Below are positions 1 through 8,259 of a stretch of DNA of 63,941 nt, one piece after another. Within the stretch, counting starts at the first letter, position 1; every line of letters starts with the position of its first letter. The translations under genes and the position numbers were made by a program. The stretch is from DASVRA01 sp036388855 (GTDB lineage: Bacteria; Pseudomonadota; Alphaproteobacteria; Caulobacterales; Caulobacteraceae). The stretch lies in assembly GCA_036388855.1 (NCBI GenBank), contig DASVRA010000003.1, positions 1 through 63,941 on the forward strand. The letters run 5' to 3'. The notes under the pieces are model-generated. The model did not search any database, was not told the origin of the DNA, and saw nothing but the letters and a program-made list of their open reading frames with translations.

Positions 1-260
1 CAACCCCCAGGCTCCGGGTAGCACCCAAGACGTGCGCCTGCCGGACGCTGGCCGAAAACGAACCGCGCGGGGCGTATCGGACCTGCCGAAACGGTTATTC
101 CATTGCTCCGGGCAGCGCCCGGCGCCCCGCCGCCCTCCCGCCTCGCCGCAACGGCGGGGAAGGCACGGCGCGTGGGTGACGTGCCGGGTCTTTGACAAGG
201 TGAATGAGGTTGGCGTGGCCGGACGCAGGTCGCGGCGCGGTGGGCGCCTCAGCCTCAGCC
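1..260. other. Non-coding flank downstream of tadC
   Basis: No convincing gene is visible in these 260 bases on either strand. The only open frames have Arg/Pro-rich compositions typical of chance frames in GC-rich DNA. An inverted repeat with arms at 125-132 (CCCCGCCG) and 152-159 (CGGCGGGG) lies about 100 bases past the tadC stop on the minus strand. It could end the pilus operon, but it has no T-run and a 19-base loop, so this is weak. Confidence 0.4.
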
Positions 261-1205
261 TCAGCCCTTCGGCCAGGCTTGGCTCACCTGGTAGATCGCC
301 GGCATCAGCAACACCCCCATCAGGCAAGGGAAGATGAACAGGATCAGGGGGATGACCAGCTTGGCCGGGAGCGCCAGGGCCTTTTCCTCGGCGCGCAGCA
401 TGCGCTTGGCGCGCATGTCGTCGGAGAAGGCGGTCAGGGTGTCGCCGAGGCTGGTGCCCATCTCCTCGGCCTGGCGCAGCATGGTGGCGAATGAGCGGGA
501 TTCGTCGATGCCGAGGCGGTCGGCCAGCCGGCTCCAGGCTTCCTTGCGCGGCCTCCCGGCCCGCAATTCCAGGCTCAGCAGCTTCAGGTGTTCGGCGAGA
601 TTGGGATAGCGGCGGCCAAGTTCGCCGGTGATGCGGCTGACCGCGCCGTCGAGGCTGAGGCCCGCCTGGACCGAGGCGACCAGCAGGTCGAGCAGGTCCG
701 GGAAGCCGTCGCGGTATTCGCGCTCCATCTTCGAGCGGCGCATGCGCACGATCTGGTCGGGGCCGAGCAGGGCCGCGAGCGCGAACATCGCCGCCAGCGC
801 CGTCGCGCCCATGCCGCCGCCCTTGCTCATCGCCAGCGGCGTGACCACCAGCACCGCGACGATGGCCGCGGCCAGGGCCGCGGTCCGGGCCCCCAGGAAC
901 AGGGCCACCGCCTCGCGGTTGTAGAAACCCGCCTGGATCAGCTTGTGGCGCAGCGCCGAGACCTTCGAGGGATCCTTGATCGCGGCGCGGTCGCCGAGGC
1001 GCCGGACGCTTTCCTTCACCCCATCGAGCGCGCCCGCGGCGACGCCGCCGGGGGAGGCGGGGGCGTTGGGGTTCTCCAGCCGCGCGCGGCGCTTGGCCCC
1101 GCTTCGGGCCGAGCGCGCCCAGGCGAGCGCGCCGCCGCCCACGCCCACCGCGATCATGGCGGCCGCGAGGGCTGTGATCAGGAACTGGAGTTGCGAGGGC
1201 TCCAT
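261..1205 (-). CDS. tadC: Flp pilus inner-membrane assembly protein TadC
   Basis: This 314-residue protein is the second inner-membrane platform protein of the Flp/Tad pilus machine, where it is thought to work with TadB and the CpaF ATPase to assemble pilin. It has an N-terminal membrane helix (about residues 8-30), further hydrophobic segments around residues 105-150, and a type II secretion F domain from roughly residue 160 to 290 (DLLDLLVASVQAGLSLDGAV near its start), ending in a final hydrophobic segment. It begins 4 bases after tadB stops, so the two are probably cotranslated. It is the last gene of the operon inside this window. Length and topology are normal for TadC. The TadB/TadC distinction rests on gene order. 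Confidence 0.9.
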   Translation of the reverse strand: MEPSQLQFLITALAAAMIAVGVGGGALAWARSARSGAKRRARLENPNAPASPGGVAAGALDGVKESVRRLGDRAAIKDPSKVSALRHKLIQAGFYNREAVALFLGARTAALAAAIVAVLVVTPLAMSKGGGMGATALAAMFALAALLGPDQIVRMRRSKMEREYRDGFPDLLDLLVASVQAGLSLDGAVSRITGELGRRYPNLAEHLKLLSLELRAGRPRKEAWSRLADRLGIDESRSFATMLRQAEEMGTSLGDTLTAFSDDMRAKRMLRAEEKALALPAKLVIPLILFIFPCLMGVLLMPAIYQVSQAWPKG

Positions 1206-1209
1206 CGGC

Positions 1210-2184
1210 TCAGATCCTCAGGTCGATCATCTTGCGGATGATCACATTGCCGATCGCCATCCAGACGCCGAAGCACGCGAGGCCGATCTGAATTGGGCGG
1301 GCGTGGATCACGTCGCCGTAGAAGTGGGGGTTGACCAGGGTGACGATGGCCATGACCACGAACGGCACCGCGTTCAGGATCATCGCCGAGGCGCGCCCTT
1401 CCGAGGACGCGGCCTGGATCTTCAGCCGCATCTTGAACCGCGCACGCACGGTGGCGGCGTTGGTCTTGAGCAGACCGGTGAGGTTGCCGCCCGAGCGCTC
1501 CTGCAAGCGGATGGTGGCGGCGACTAGGTCGATGTCTGGGTGCCGGCAGCGGTCGGCGATGTTGCCGATCGCCTGCTCGAGCGTGGCGCCGAAGGAGATT
1601 TCGTCGGCGGCCATGCCGAACTCCGAGCCGATGGGGTCGGGCATCTCGCGCCCGACCAGCGCCACGGCGGTGGGCACGGGGTGGCCGGCTTCCAGGCTGC
1701 GGACGATGATCTCAAGCGCGTCGGGCAGCTGCTGGCCGAGCTGCTTGGCGCGCTTCTTGGCCTTCATCTTCAACCAGGTGAGGGGAACGAAGGCGGCCAG
1801 ACCGAGACCCGCCAGCGGCGAGAGCCACCAGTTGCGGGTGAACATGAACAGCAGCGCCGCGACCGCGAAGCCCGCACCGCCGAACATCGCCGCCCACTTG
1901 CGCGGCCGATAGACCACGCCCGAGCGGATGATCAGGTCGCTGAGCCAGGCGAGGCGCCTGGAGCGGCCGCCGTTGTCCTGCAGCCCGCGCTGCTTGCGCA
2001 GCTCGACCACCAGTTCACCCAGCGTCTTGCCGCCCTGCTCGGCCACGGTCAGGCGGCGGTTGACCACGCGCTTGACCCGGCCCCGTCCGATCAGCCCCGC
2101 CACCGTCTGCGCCGCCATGAACGCGGCGGCGAAGACCAGCACCAGGATCACATGACTGGCGTTGAGCTCGGGCAGCTGCGGCAT
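1210..2184 (-). CDS. tadB: Flp pilus inner-membrane assembly protein TadB
   Basis: This 324-residue inner-membrane platform protein belongs to the Tad/Flp pilus system. It has an N-terminal membrane segment (about residues 8-28), a pair of hydrophobic segments near residues 95-140, a type II secretion F domain at about residues 160-285 (DALEIIVRSLEAGHPVPTAV marks its start) and a C-terminal membrane helix. The start at 2184 was chosen because the ATG overlaps the TGA of cpaF in an ATGA arrangement and removes an Arg/Pro-rich stretch with no conserved character. Such overlap implies translational coupling with the ATPase gene. In Caulobacter nomenclature this gene corresponds to cpaG. Confidence 0.9.
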   Translation of the reverse strand: MPQLPELNASHVILVLVFAAAFMAAQTVAGLIGRGRVKRVVNRRLTVAEQGGKTLGELVVELRKQRGLQDNGGRSRRLAWLSDLIIRSGVVYRPRKWAAMFGGAGFAVAALLFMFTRNWWLSPLAGLGLAAFVPLTWLKMKAKKRAKQLGQQLPDALEIIVRSLEAGHPVPTAVALVGREMPDPIGSEFGMAADEISFGATLEQAIGNIADRCRHPDIDLVAATIRLQERSGGNLTGLLKTNAATVRARFKMRLKIQAASSEGRASAMILNAVPFVVMAIVTLVNPHFYGDVIHARPIQIGLACFGVWMAIGNVIIRKMIDLRI

Positions 2185-3578
2185 CAGAGCGCCCGGTGCG
2201 GGTCGTAGTTGGCGGTGTCGTAGCGGATGCCGCGCCGGATCATCTCGTCGTGGCACTTTGGCCGCAGGCCGGAGGCGCGGAACTCGCCCTGCACTGTGCC
2301 ATCGGCGTCGGTGCCGGTGCGGTGGAAGGCGAAGATCTCCTGCATCTGCACGACGGAGCCTTCCATGCCGGTGATCTCGCTGACGCTGGTCAGGCGGCGC
2401 TTGCCGTCCGACAGGCGCATCACCTGCACGACCAGGCCGACAGCCGCGGCGATCTGGCCCCGCACCGAGTCCTGGCTGAGCTTCATGCCGCCCATGGCCA
2501 CCATCTGCTCCAGGCGCGTGATGGCCTCGCGCGGGTTGTTGGCGTGGATGGTGGCCATCGAGCCTTCGTGGCCGGTGTTCATGGCCTGGAGCATGTCGAA
2601 GGCCTCTTCCGAGCGCACCTCGCCCAGGATCACCCGGTCGGGGCGCATGCGCAGCGCGTTCTTGACCAGTTCGCGCTGGCGGATCTCGCCCTTGCCCTCG
2701 ATGTTAGGCGGCCGGGTCTCCATACGCACCACATGCGGCTGCTGCAGCTGCAGCTCGGCGGCGTCCTCGATAGTGATCAGGCGCTCCTTGTGGCTGATCG
2801 CGGCGGACAGCGCATTGAGCAGGGTGGTCTTGCCCGAGCCGGTGCCGCCGCTGATCACGGTCGAGACCCGCGCCTTAACCGCGCCTGCCATGAACTCGGC
2901 CACGCAGGCCGGCATGGCCCCGAACCCGACCAGCTTGTCGAGGTCGAACGGCTTCTTGGAAAACTTGCGGATCGACACCGCCGCGCCGTCGATGGCGATC
3001 GGCGAGATGGCGGCGTTGACCCGGCTGCCGTCGAGCAGACGGGCGTCGCAAAGCGGCTGGGACTCATCGATGCGTCGCCCGACCGTGGAGACGATGCGGT
3101 TGACGATGCGCAGCAGGTGGTCATTGTCGCGGAAGCGGACGGGGGTCAGCTCCAACTCGCCGCCGCGCTCGATGTACACCTGGAACGGGCCGTTGATCAG
3201 GATGTCGGCGATGGAGTCGTCTTTGAGCAGCGGCTCGATCGGCCCCAGCCCGACCATCTCGTCGAACACCGAGGCGCCGAGGTCGTCGAGTTCGCCCCCG
3301 TTCAACGCCAGCCGTTCGTCACGGGCGAAGTCGCCGACCAGCTTGCGCACCTGACGGCGCATCTCGGCCTCATCGAGCTTCTCCAGCTTTGACAGGTCGA
3401 GCTCGTCGATCAGTCGGCCGTGCAGCTTCAGCCGCACGTCGAGCAGGGCGTCGGTGGGCGGCGCGGGCGGCGGAGCCGGCGGTTCGGGTTCTGCGACAAG
3501 CGCGGCTTCCAGCAGATCGGCGCGGGGCTCGGGCTGGGCGGCAGGCGCTGAAGGGCGGCGGAAAGAGAAACGGCTCAT
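2184..3578 (-). CDS. cpaF: Flp pilus assembly ATPase CpaF/TadA
   Basis: This 464-residue secretion ATPase of the type II/IV family powers Flp pilus assembly from the cytoplasmic face of the membrane. The first 60 residues are Pro/Ala-rich and variable. The catalytic half carries a Walker A loop GGTGSGKTTLLNALSAA near residue 240, an Asp-box ITIEDAAELQ, and the Walker B region RVILGEVRSEEAFDM near residue 315, followed by the HEGSMATIHANNP motif with its His box. The start at 3578 lies in an ATGA overlap with the end of cpaE; a longer frame exists but would add 50 low-complexity residues. Motif set and length are normal for CpaF/TadA. Confidence 0.95.
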   Translation of the reverse strand: MSRFSFRRPSAPAAQPEPRADLLEAALVAEPEPPAPPPAPPTDALLDVRLKLHGRLIDELDLSKLEKLDEAEMRRQVRKLVGDFARDERLALNGGELDDLGASVFDEMVGLGPIEPLLKDDSIADILINGPFQVYIERGGELELTPVRFRDNDHLLRIVNRIVSTVGRRIDESQPLCDARLLDGSRVNAAISPIAIDGAAVSIRKFSKKPFDLDKLVGFGAMPACVAEFMAGAVKARVSTVISGGTGSGKTTLLNALSAAISHKERLITIEDAAELQLQQPHVVRMETRPPNIEGKGEIRQRELVKNALRMRPDRVILGEVRSEEAFDMLQAMNTGHEGSMATIHANNPREAITRLEQMVAMGGMKLSQDSVRGQIAAAVGLVVQVMRLSDGKRRLTSVSEITGMEGSVVQMQEIFAFHRTGTDADGTVQGEFRASGLRPKCHDEMIRRGIRYDTANYDPHRAL

Positions 3579-4750
3579 TTCACGATCCTCAGCGACAGCC
3601 GCTCGTCGCGGGGTGCGGCGCCGCGCAACCGGGCGATCAACATTTCCACGTCCTTGACGATCTTCGACTTCGGCCGGTGGTGGCTGATCGCGCCGCCGAG
3701 GTTGACCGAGCAGGCGGCCGCCTCCCAATCGGAGGTGATGCCGCCGTCCACCTTGCGCTGCAGCGCCTTCTCCGCCTCAGCCACCGATGGCGCGGGGCCG
3801 AACATGCGCGATGCCAGGCGGTTGACCACGAGGCGGGCACGGCGGCCTTCGCCGAGCGCGTCCTCGATCTCCTCGGCCAGCGCGCGAGCGGACAGCAGGG
3901 CTGGAACGGTGAGTTCCGAAACCACGACCACCTCGTCCGAGCCGGACAGCACGTCGAGCGTCCAGGGCTGGCGCAGCCGCGGTAGATCGACCACGACCCA
4001 GTCGTAGGTTTCGCAGACCACCTCCATCAGCCGCAGCACGGCCTCGGGCGTCACCCGCGCGAAAGCCTCGGGATCACGCGGCGCGGCGAAGAGGTCGAAG
4101 CAGTCGTCGATCTTAACCGCGAAGGCGTCGAGCAGGGCGGCATCGATGCGGTCAGGCGCGCCGCCGGCTTCGGTTAGGTGCGTATTGCCCGAGACGCCGA
4201 GATAGGCTGCTGCGGCGCCGTCGGCCAGGTTCAGGTCGACCAGAGCCACGCGTTGACTCTTGCCGACGCCGTCAGCAAGCAGGGTGGCCGTCTCGATAGC
4301 GACGGTGGTCGCGCCCGCTCCGCCGGCGGCGGACAGGACGCTCCAGCAGTGGCTGGTCCGGGGCGGGGCCTGCGGCTCCAGGTTACCGAGCAGCGCGCTT
4401 GCGGCGCGCAACAGGTCGGCGGTGGCGACCGGCGACTCCAGCACGTCCGAGCGCTCCAGGCGGAACAGGGCGCGCACCAGTTGTGCGGGCAGATGGGCGC
4501 CGTGCAGCAGCACTGCGGGCTGGCGGGCCTGGCGCGCATAACCGTGGAGCAGCACCCCCAGGGCGGCCGGATCGGCGGCGTCGGCGTCGAGCAGCACCAG
4601 ATCGGGCGCGCCAGGCGAGCTCGCGATCACCTGCAGGTCGGCGGGATCGATGGTTTCTAGCGCGGCGTCGGGGAAGGCCTGGGCGGCGGCCGAGGCCAGC
4701 GCCGGCCCAACAGCCAGGATGCGCCGGCGTTTCCAGTTGATGGCGGACAT
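3575..4750 (-). CDS. cpaE: CpaE/TadZ-like pilus localisation protein
   Basis: This 391-residue protein is a MinD/ParA-like member of the pilus locus. CpaE/TadZ proteins sit at the cell pole and recruit the pilus machine. The first 120 residues look like a degenerate receiver domain (LVLLDADAADPAALGVLLHG) and a deviant MinD-type ATPase domain follows. The P-loop near residue 140 reads SAAGGAGATTVA: the expected KGGxGKT lysines are both replaced by alanine, so ordinary ATP hydrolysis is unlikely. Deviant P-loops are known in TadZ proteins. The domain then continues with recognisable MinD-like segments (VALVDLNLADGAAAAYLG, DWVVVDLPRL). Its stop overlaps the cpaF start. Confidence 0.88.
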   Translation of the reverse strand: MSAINWKRRRILAVGPALASAAAQAFPDAALETIDPADLQVIASSPGAPDLVLLDADAADPAALGVLLHGYARQARQPAVLLHGAHLPAQLVRALFRLERSDVLESPVATADLLRAASALLGNLEPQAPPRTSHCWSVLSAAGGAGATTVAIETATLLADGVGKSQRVALVDLNLADGAAAAYLGVSGNTHLTEAGGAPDRIDAALLDAFAVKIDDCFDLFAAPRDPEAFARVTPEAVLRLMEVVCETYDWVVVDLPRLRQPWTLDVLSGSDEVVVVSELTVPALLSARALAEEIEDALGEGRRARLVVNRLASRMFGPAPSVAEAEKALQRKVDGGITSDWEAAACSVNLGGAISHHRPKSKIVKDVEMLIARLRGAAPRDERLSLRIVK

Positions 4751-4760
4751 TGGCGCGGCC

Positions 4761-6074
4761 TCAGCTCGTCGGGGCTTTGCCGACGCCCGGCGCGCGCATC
4801 GGCTGGCGGCCCGCGATGCCGTTCAGGATCACGTCGATCGCGCTAGGCTCGTCGCCGTTGGCGAGCGGGTTCGGCAGCTTGCTCGGGTCTCTGGTGGGCG
4901 AGCTCAGGTGCGGGGTGACGATGATCACCAGCTCAGTCTCCTGCCGTTTCCAGCTGGCCGAGCGGAACAGGGCCCCCAGCACCGGCAGGTTCGACGCGCC
5001 GGGCACCTGGCTGATGTTGTTGATGTAGTCCTGCGAGAACAGACCGGCGATGGCGAAGCTCTCACCGTCCCTCAGCTCCACATTGGTCTGAGCCCGCCGC
5101 ACGGTGAGCGAGGGCAGGTCGAACCCAGCCAGGCGTATCTTTTGGCGATTGTCGAGCTGGGAGACCTCGGGGGCCACCTTCAGCTGGATTTGGCCGCTGG
5201 CCTGGATCACTGGGGTGATGTTCAGCTTCACCCCGAATGGCTTGAATTCGATGGCTATCTGGCCGTTCTGCTGCGGGATCGGATAGGGGAACTCGCCCCC
5301 CGCCAGGAAGCTCGCCTCCTGCCCCGACATGGCGATCAAGTTGGGCTGGGCCAGCGTGCGCAGCACGCCCCGCTCCTCCAATGCCCGTATGCCGGCTTCC
5401 AGCGTCACCCCACCAAAGCCGGCGCCGACCGAGATCGCCGTCTGCGGCGCCTGTCCGCTGATCAGCCCCGTACCCGAGGCTAGGTGGAAGTTGTCGGCGC
5501 GAACGTTGAAGTTGAAGCCGACATCGCGCAGCGCCTGACGGCTGACTTCGATCATCCGCACCTCGACCTGCACCTGCTGGGCCGCGGCGACGTCGAGCTC
5601 CGACTGCACCGACTTCGGCGCGTAGCGCTCGGCGATGGCCATGGCGCGGGCGGCGGCGCCGTTGTTTGTGGCATGGCCGGTGAGCAGCACGCCTCCGGCG
5701 AAGTTGATCGCTTTGATCTGCTCGCCGGGCAGGGCGGCGCTGATGTCGGACTGGATCGAGTCGACATCATAGCCGACGCGCACGTCGATCACCTGCGCCA
5801 GGTGCTTCTGCCGGTCGTAGACCAGCAGGTTGGTGACGCCGAGCGCCTTGCCGCGAACGTAGAAGCTGCGGTCGGTGGTGGCGACCAGCTCCAGCGTCTC
5901 GGGCTGGGCCACCACGATCTGACCGACCGGATAGTCGAGGCGGAAGGCGGCGGACTTGTCCTTGGCCACCACGATGGTGGGGCTGGCGGGCTCGGGCTCC
6001 TGGCCCAGGGCCGGGGCCGCGGCGGCGCTGAAAGCGAGCGCGGCGGCGGCGAGGAGGGCGGTCGTGCGGGACAT
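4761..6074 (-). CDS. cpaC: Flp pilus secretin CpaC/RcpA
   Basis: This 437-residue outer-membrane secretin forms the channel through which the Flp pilus leaves the cell. It has a Sec signal peptide (about residues 1-24, cleaved near APALGQEPE). An N-terminal pilus secretin domain (KSAAFRLDYPVGQIVVAQPE) follows, then a BON-like segment at about residues 100-165. The secretin domain lies at about 225-395, with the typical VTLEAGIRALEERGVLRTLA and GGEFPYPIPQ stretches. It lies 10 bases before cpaE and 22 bases after cpaB on the minus strand. A CpaD lipoprotein normally assists this secretin, but no cpaD gene lies between cpaC and cpaE. Confidence 0.93.
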   Translation of the reverse strand: MSRTTALLAAAALAFSAAAAPALGQEPEPASPTIVVAKDKSAAFRLDYPVGQIVVAQPETLELVATTDRSFYVRGKALGVTNLLVYDRQKHLAQVIDVRVGYDVDSIQSDISAALPGEQIKAINFAGGVLLTGHATNNGAAARAMAIAERYAPKSVQSELDVAAAQQVQVEVRMIEVSRQALRDVGFNFNVRADNFHLASGTGLISGQAPQTAISVGAGFGGVTLEAGIRALEERGVLRTLAQPNLIAMSGQEASFLAGGEFPYPIPQQNGQIAIEFKPFGVKLNITPVIQASGQIQLKVAPEVSQLDNRQKIRLAGFDLPSLTVRRAQTNVELRDGESFAIAGLFSQDYINNISQVPGASNLPVLGALFRSASWKRQETELVIIVTPHLSSPTRDPSKLPNPLANGDEPSAIDVILNGIAGRQPMRAPGVGKAPTS

Positions 6075-6096
6075 CGGAATTCCTCTCGGACCGGGC

Positions 6097-6990
6097 TCAG
6101 TTGACCGGAATGCTGACGGTGTTCTTGGCGTCGCCGTGGGTGATCACCACGGTCGCCTGGAACGGCGGCGGAGGGAGCGGCCGCTCACGCGGCGCGGCGC
6201 TGCGTCGGGCCGGAGCCCGAGCCGCCTTGGGCGCGGAAGCCGGGACCGAGGACAGGTCGCTGATCACCAGCGGCCGCACCGGCTCGATGTCGGCGGCGCC
6301 GAGGCTGCGCAGCGCCAGCGACAGGTTGCCGGCCTGCGCGGCCAGCGCCAGCTTCTCGGCCGACTTCACGTCGACCTCCATCGTGGCGGTCTTGGCCACC
6401 GAGGCCTTGGTGGAGTTGGGGTCGACGTTCAGGTCCATGCCCAGCACGCGGACGTTCTGGAGCACCACGTCGGTGATGAACTTGTGCGCCTCGGCGCCGT
6501 CCGCGCCGGTGGTGCGCACCTCGCGGGTCAGCACCACGTCCACGCGGTCGCCGGGCAGGATGTGGCCGCCGCCGCCGGCGACTTCGCTGACGCCGATGGT
6601 GAAGGCGCGCATTCCGGGCGTGATCATGGTGGCCAGCGTCGGGCGCGCGCCCGATCCGGACAGCTTCACCCGCAGCACCGGCTCCTTCGGCTGCATGGAC
6701 ATCAGCGCGATCGGCGCCCCGCCCTGCTGACCGAGAATTTGGCTGATCGCGGTGAAGGAGCCGTCCGGCGCCGCCCCTTTTGGATATTGGGCGACGGCCA
6801 GGTGCTTGGCCTCCAGCTTTCCCCCGTAGGGGATGGCCTGGGCGGCCACGACCACCGGCACGGTGGCGACCGGCGTGGCCGCCTGCGCCTTGGAGCCGCC
6901 TTGCGACGGCAGCCAGACCCGCGCGACCACCAGCGCCAGGAGCCCCAGCAGCGCTGACGCGCCAAGGCTGAGCATCGTTCCCATGCGCAT
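6097..6990 (-). CDS. cpaB: Flp pilus assembly protein CpaB/RcpC
   Basis: This 297-residue periplasmic or inner-membrane-anchored protein partners the secretin. It has an N-terminal membrane helix (about residues 7-25), a SAF domain around residues 45-110 (VVAAQAIPYGGKLEAKHLAV), and the RcpC-type segment GDRVDVVLTREVR near residue 150. The C-terminal 40 residues are Ala/Arg/Pro-rich. The start at 6990 (MRMGTMLSL) was preferred over one 36 bases upstream because it begins just before the membrane helix and has a G-rich ribosome-binding stretch on the minus strand about 8 bases upstream. It is the first gene of the visible pilus operon; the 194-base region before it is the likely promoter. Confidence 0.9.
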   Translation of the reverse strand: MRMGTMLSLGASALLGLLALVVARVWLPSQGGSKAQAATPVATVPVVVAAQAIPYGGKLEAKHLAVAQYPKGAAPDGSFTAISQILGQQGGAPIALMSMQPKEPVLRVKLSGSGARPTLATMITPGMRAFTIGVSEVAGGGGHILPGDRVDVVLTREVRTTGADGAEAHKFITDVVLQNVRVLGMDLNVDPNSTKASVAKTATMEVDVKSAEKLALAAQAGNLSLALRSLGAADIEPVRPLVISDLSSVPASAPKAARAPARRSAAPRERPLPPPPFQATVVITHGDAKNTVSIPVN

Positions 6991-7027
6991 CTGAAAAACC
7001 CCCGACCAATGTTCTTGGCGCGGCATT

Positions 7028-7150
7028 TGCTGCCGTCTGGGGCTAATGTGCCATTCCAGCTCTTGAACTGAGCTTAATCGACAGGGTGAACGGAATTAAA
7101 CTATTCCGATCGAAGGGGGTTAAGCTCTTCTACTTGAGTATTACCGGGAA
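7028..7150 (-). promoter_or_regulatory. AT-rich candidate promoter region of the cpa operon
   Basis: This part of the gap between trpS and cpaB is unusually AT-rich for this genome. It contains three TTAA tetramers at 7074-7077, 7096-7099 and 7120-7123. CtrA, the Caulobacterales cell-cycle regulator that controls pilus genes, binds TTAA-N7-TTAA or TTAACC sites. The spacings here are 18 and 20 bases, so the full CtrA motif is not met; only a minus-strand TTAACC half site at 7118-7123 fits. This is a candidate regulatory region and not an assigned site. Confidence 0.3.
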
Positions 7151-7184
7151 GTTCTTCTAAGGCTGGCGCCTAAACGCGGCCAGC

Positions 7185-8219
7185 CTAGCCTCTCCAGAAC
7201 CCTACCAGCCGCTTGGTCTCCTCGAGCACGGGCTCGGCAATGGCGCGAGCGCGCTCGGCGCCGGCGGCGAGCACCCGGTCGATCTCGGCCGGATCGGCCA
7301 TCAGCCGGCGCATCCGTTCGGTGACGGGCGCAAGCGAAGCCACCGCCAGATCGGCCAGCGCCGGCTTGAACGCGCCGAAGCCCTGGCCGCCGAACTGGCG
7401 CAGCACCTCTTCGTCGCTGATCCCGGCCAAGGCGCCGTAGATGCCGACGAGGTTGCGGGCCTCGGCTCGCCCCTCCAGCCCCTCGACCGTTTCCGGCAAC
7501 GGCTCGGGGTCGGTCTTGGCGCGTCGGATCTTCAGGGCGATGGCGCCCGACTCGTCGAGCAGGTTGATGCGCGACTGGTCCGATGGATCCGACTTGGACA
7601 TCTTCGCCGAGCCGTCCCGCAGAGACATGATCCGCGCCCCCGGCCCCTGGATCATCGGCTCGGTCAGCGGGAAGAAGCCTGGAGCGCCGAAGTCGTTGTT
7701 GAACTTCTGTGCAATGTCGCGGGTCAGCTCCAGGTGCTGCTTCTGGTCTTCGCCGACCGGCACATGGGTGGCCTTGTAGACCAGGATGTCGGCCGCCTGG
7801 AGTACCGGATACGTGTAGAGCCCGACCGAGGCCCGCTCCTTGTGCTTGCCCGACTTCTCCTTGAACTGGGTCATCCGGTCGAGCCAGCCCAGCCGGGCTG
7901 TGCACTGGAAGATCCAGGCGAGTTCGGCGTGCGCCCGCACCGCCGACTGCGGGAAGATGACGGCGACCTCCGGGTCCACCCCGGCGGCGATGTAGGCGGC
8001 GGCGATCTCGCGCGTCTGGGCCGCCAGCAGCGCCGGATCCTGCCAGACCGTGATGGCGTGCAAATCCACCACGCAGAAGAAGCAGGGGTATTGATGCTGG
8101 AGGGCGACGAACTTCTTCAAGGCGCCGAGGTAGTTGCCGAGGTGCAGCGCGCCCGAGGGCTGCACGCCTGAAAGCACCCGCTCGGGGCCTTCATATTTCG
8201 GCTGCGGCTGGTCGGTCAT
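7185..8219 (-). CDS. trpS: Tryptophanyl-tRNA synthetase
   Basis: This 344-residue class I aminoacyl-tRNA synthetase charges tRNA-Trp in the cytoplasm. The HIGH-type motif appears as HLGNYLGAL near residue 24 after SGVQPSGAL, and the KMSKS motif as AKMSKSDPSD near residue 210. Length is typical. The start at 8219 (MTDQPQPKYEG) begins just before conserved sequence; an alternative 51 bases upstream would add unconserved residues. It lies 40 bases downstream of murJ on the same strand and may be cotranscribed with it, an order common in alphaproteobacteria. Confidence 0.96.
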   Translation of the reverse strand: MTDQPQPKYEGPERVLSGVQPSGALHLGNYLGALKKFVALQHQYPCFFCVVDLHAITVWQDPALLAAQTREIAAAYIAAGVDPEVAVIFPQSAVRAHAELAWIFQCTARLGWLDRMTQFKEKSGKHKERASVGLYTYPVLQAADILVYKATHVPVGEDQKQHLELTRDIAQKFNNDFGAPGFFPLTEPMIQGPGARIMSLRDGSAKMSKSDPSDQSRINLLDESGAIALKIRRAKTDPEPLPETVEGLEGRAEARNLVGIYGALAGISDEEVLRQFGGQGFGAFKPALADLAVASLAPVTERMRRLMADPAEIDRVLAAGAERARAIAEPVLEETKRLVGFWRG

Positions 8220-8259
8220 GGCGGGCGCGCTTAGCCGGTCCCAAGCTTGGGGAAAAGCA

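Noticed and set aside
7074..7123. Full CtrA-binding box before cpaB
   Set aside because: Three TTAA tetramers are present, but spacings of 18 and 20 bases do not fit TTAA-N7-TTAA. Only a half site remains, so no CtrA box was assigned.
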